Assembly: GCF_002293435.1 (NCBI RefSeq)
Contig: NZ_DBDF01000170.1
Span: 1-6,830 of the forward strand
DNA from: Bacteroides sp. UBA939
GTDB taxonomy: Bacteria > Bacteroidota > Bacteroidia > Bacteroidales > Bacteroidaceae
Reading direction: 5' to 3'
DNA: 6,830 bases
Shown: in pieces, positions 5,641 through 6,830 of the stretch
How the letters are laid out: the number at the start of each line of letters is the position of its first letter
Position numbering within the stretch: the stretch's first letter is position 1
Translations under genes and position numbers: made by a program
The notes under the pieces: model-generated
Databases searched by the model: none
What the model was told of the DNA's origin: nothing
What the model saw: only the letters and a program-made list of their open reading frames with translations

Positions 5641-6741
5641 TCATTCAAAAGCATCCATAATAACCGTAGCCCGTCCATCCTCAGTAAACGCCCCCAACCG
5701 GTATTGGCTTGGCCTGCATTCCGGTTCCCAGTAGAATACACCTTTGCAGCGTCCATCCGTATTCTCGCGGCATTCCTTCATGATACGGGTCATCATCGCC
5801 TTTCCTTCAGCAAGAACGGATGCACTCGCAAGCTTTCCATTGCTGTCGGCGCACTCCATACCGGTTTCCACAACCATTACGTCGCAGTTGTATTTCGCAC
5901 CTACCCTCTTGATATTAGCAATACAGTCCGTTATGGTTTGCTCGCCGGAAGTCTCCTTGCCACTCTCCAGCGCCCAGTAAGGATAAAGCGACATACCTAT
6001 CATGTCCCATTTAGCCCCGTTGCTTTTCAGGATATCCAGATTCCAGTCATAGAGATTACCGTCAAAGCCATTATCCAGGTGCACAATCACAATGGACTGC
6101 GGAAATACCGTCTTCACGGCTTCATACCCGGCAGCAAACAGTCCGGCATACTGCTTCGGATTCTGGTCGGCCTTGCCCACGTCCCACAGAAGGCCGTTAC
6201 TGGTTTCATTGCCCACCTGCACCCATTTCGGAGTAATCCGGTTATCCTTCAGCAACTGCAATACCTCAACGGTATGGTTTGCCACATCCGTTTTCATCTG
6301 TTCATACGAGTGGGATTTCCATGCGGCGGGAATATTCTGCTTACCCGGGTCTGCCCACCAGTCGCTATAGTGGAAGTTTATCATCAGGTCCATCCCCAGG
6401 TTTGCCGCCCGCTTTGCTTTGGCAAGCAAGTCTTCTTTGTTGCACCAGTTTCCATGCTCTTCGGGGTTTACCCACACCCGGAGACGGATGGCATTCAGAC
6501 CAAGTTCCTTCATCAGTTGAAAGCAGTCCGTTTCGGTACCGGCGGCATTGTAGAACTTCATGCCTTTTTGTTCCATTTCCGTTACCCAACTGATGTCTGC
6601 ACCTTTGGCAAACTCTGCGGCAGGGGTATCTCCATTGCCTGGAAGTTCGTCCGTACCGGGCTTTGCTCCATTGTTTCCGCCGCACGCCAATATGATAGAA
6701 GCAATGCAGAGAAGGGAAGTTAGAATTTTCAAATGTTTCAT
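5641..6741 (-). CDS. GH53 arabinogalactan endo-beta-1,4-galactanase, lipoprotein
   Basis: A 366-residue enzyme that hydrolyses internal beta-1,4 links in galactan, the side chains of pectic rhamnogalacturonan I and type I arabinogalactan. The N-terminus MKHLKILTSLLCIASIILAC is a lipoprotein signal with lipobox ILAC and lipidated Cys20, followed by a Gly/Pro/Asn-rich linker of about 25 residues. No acidic surface-export motif follows the Cys, so surface display, expected for the role, is not shown by sequence. The GH53 TIM barrel runs from GADISW (about residue 47) to the end. It has RLRVWVNP (about 87-93), NFHYSDWWADP (about 122-132), the acid/base Glu179 in VQVGNETS, the nucleophile Glu292 in VVETGM, and FYWEPE near the C-terminus. 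The start is the ATG at 6741; an in-frame TTG at 6765 would overlap the possible promoter and weaken the signal peptide. The GH2 gene follows after 292 bp. Confidence 0.95.
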   Translation of the reverse strand: MKHLKILTSLLCIASIILACGGNNGAKPGTDELPGNGDTPAAEFAKGADISWVTEMEQKGMKFYNAAGTETDCFQLMKELGLNAIRLRVWVNPEEHGNWCNKEDLLAKAKRAANLGMDLMINFHYSDWWADPGKQNIPAAWKSHSYEQMKTDVANHTVEVLQLLKDNRITPKWVQVGNETSNGLLWDVGKADQNPKQYAGLFAAGYEAVKTVFPQSIVIVHLDNGFDGNLYDWNLDILKSNGAKWDMIGMSLYPYWALESGKETSGEQTITDCIANIKRVGAKYNCDVMVVETGMECADSNGKLASASVLAEGKAMMTRIMKECRENTDGRCKGVFYWEPECRPSQYRLGAFTEDGRATVIMDAFE

Positions 6742-6762
6742 GGCAAATATTAGTTTATTCGA

Positions 6763-6770
6763 CAAATATA
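6763..6770 (-). promoter_or_regulatory. Possible -7 promoter element upstream of GH53
   Basis: The minus strand reads TATATTTG, an exact match to the Bacteroides -7 consensus TAnnTTTG, 21 bp upstream of the ATG at 6741. No TTTG stands at the usual 19-21 nt spacing. Instead a direct repeat occupies the -33 region, which would fit an activator-dependent promoter. In AT-rich DNA an eight-base match with two free positions can also arise by chance, and GH53 could simply continue an operon from beyond the right edge. Confidence 0.4.
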
Positions 6771-6785
6771 ATAAATTAATGTGAA

Positions 6786-6830
6786 TCAGTAGTTAAAGGA
6801 GTTATCTCTTCGCTCAGTAGTTATGGGAGT
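6786..6830. repeat. Two 17-bp direct repeats, 28 bp apart, upstream of GH53
   Basis: tcagtagttaaaggagt at 6786-6802 recurs as tcagtagttatgggagt at 6814-6830, 15 of 17 bases identical with a 28-bp period. The second copy ends on the last base of the window, so more copies may follow. The proximal copy covers the place where the -33 element of the putative GH53 promoter would be. Paired activator sites, for example for a galactan-responsive hybrid two-component regulator, are an inference; a short tandem repeat of no function is the alternative. Confidence 0.6.

Noticed and set aside
5550..5756. A 68-codon minus-strand frame overlapping the GH53 3' end and the repeat block
   Set aside because: It starts inside GH53 in another frame, and its tail is only translated 'cacagagg' repeat, so it has no independent support.
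5623..6723. A 366-codon plus-strand open frame opposite the GH53 gene
   Set aside because: It mirrors the GH53 gene almost end to end and gives no recognisable protein; it is a shadow of that gene.

Overview
The window looks like chromosomal DNA from a gut Bacteroides or a close relative. Two upstream regions carry matches to the -7 element TAnnTTTG of the Bacteroides primary sigma factor, no Shine-Dalgarno sequence precedes the starts, the exported proteins have typical Bacteroides signal peptides, and the gene content is the tail of a polysaccharide utilisation locus (PUL). All three confident genes lie on the minus strand, so transcription runs from right to left.

Right part (about 5641-6830): a lipoprotein GH53 endo-beta-1,4-galactanase, with a possible promoter and a 28-bp-period direct repeat just upstream that is cut by the window edge. 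Next, after a 292-bp spacer, comes a GH2 beta-galactosidase-type enzyme (2787-5348). Together they form a plausible two-step pathway for pectic beta-1,4-galactan: GH53 cuts the backbone outside the cell or at its surface, and GH2 removes galactose from the imported oligosaccharides. The pairing matches, from memory, the end of the galactan PUL of B. thetaiotaomicron. The SusC/SusD-type genes and sensor expected for such a locus would lie beyond the right edge and are not visible. The spacer holds several copies of a 'cacagagg' repeat in both orientations and no recognisable promoter, so GH2 is probably co-transcribed with GH53.

Middle (about 1844-2786): roughly 940 bp without a supportable gene but unusually rich in repeats. 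It has a five-copy 22-bp tandem array whose units keep a small palindrome by paired base changes, a set of 11-bp repeats converging on a perfect 19-bp stem, a nested smaller hairpin, and minor direct and inverted repeats. None is followed by a U-tract, so none is a classical terminator.

Left part (1-1843): an exported M23-family metallopeptidase with all metal and catalytic motifs intact, a C-terminal beta-rich region, and its own near-consensus promoter. It appears functionally unrelated to the galactan genes. Downstream of it lies a short repeat ending in inverted ATCCGC/GCGGAT.

The GH2 gene is also notable for two separate in-frame tandem expansions (10 and about 29 residues) in domains away from the active site. 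I see no new defence, RNA or mobile system; the noteworthy material is the repeat biology of the intergenic DNA and of the GH2 gene.
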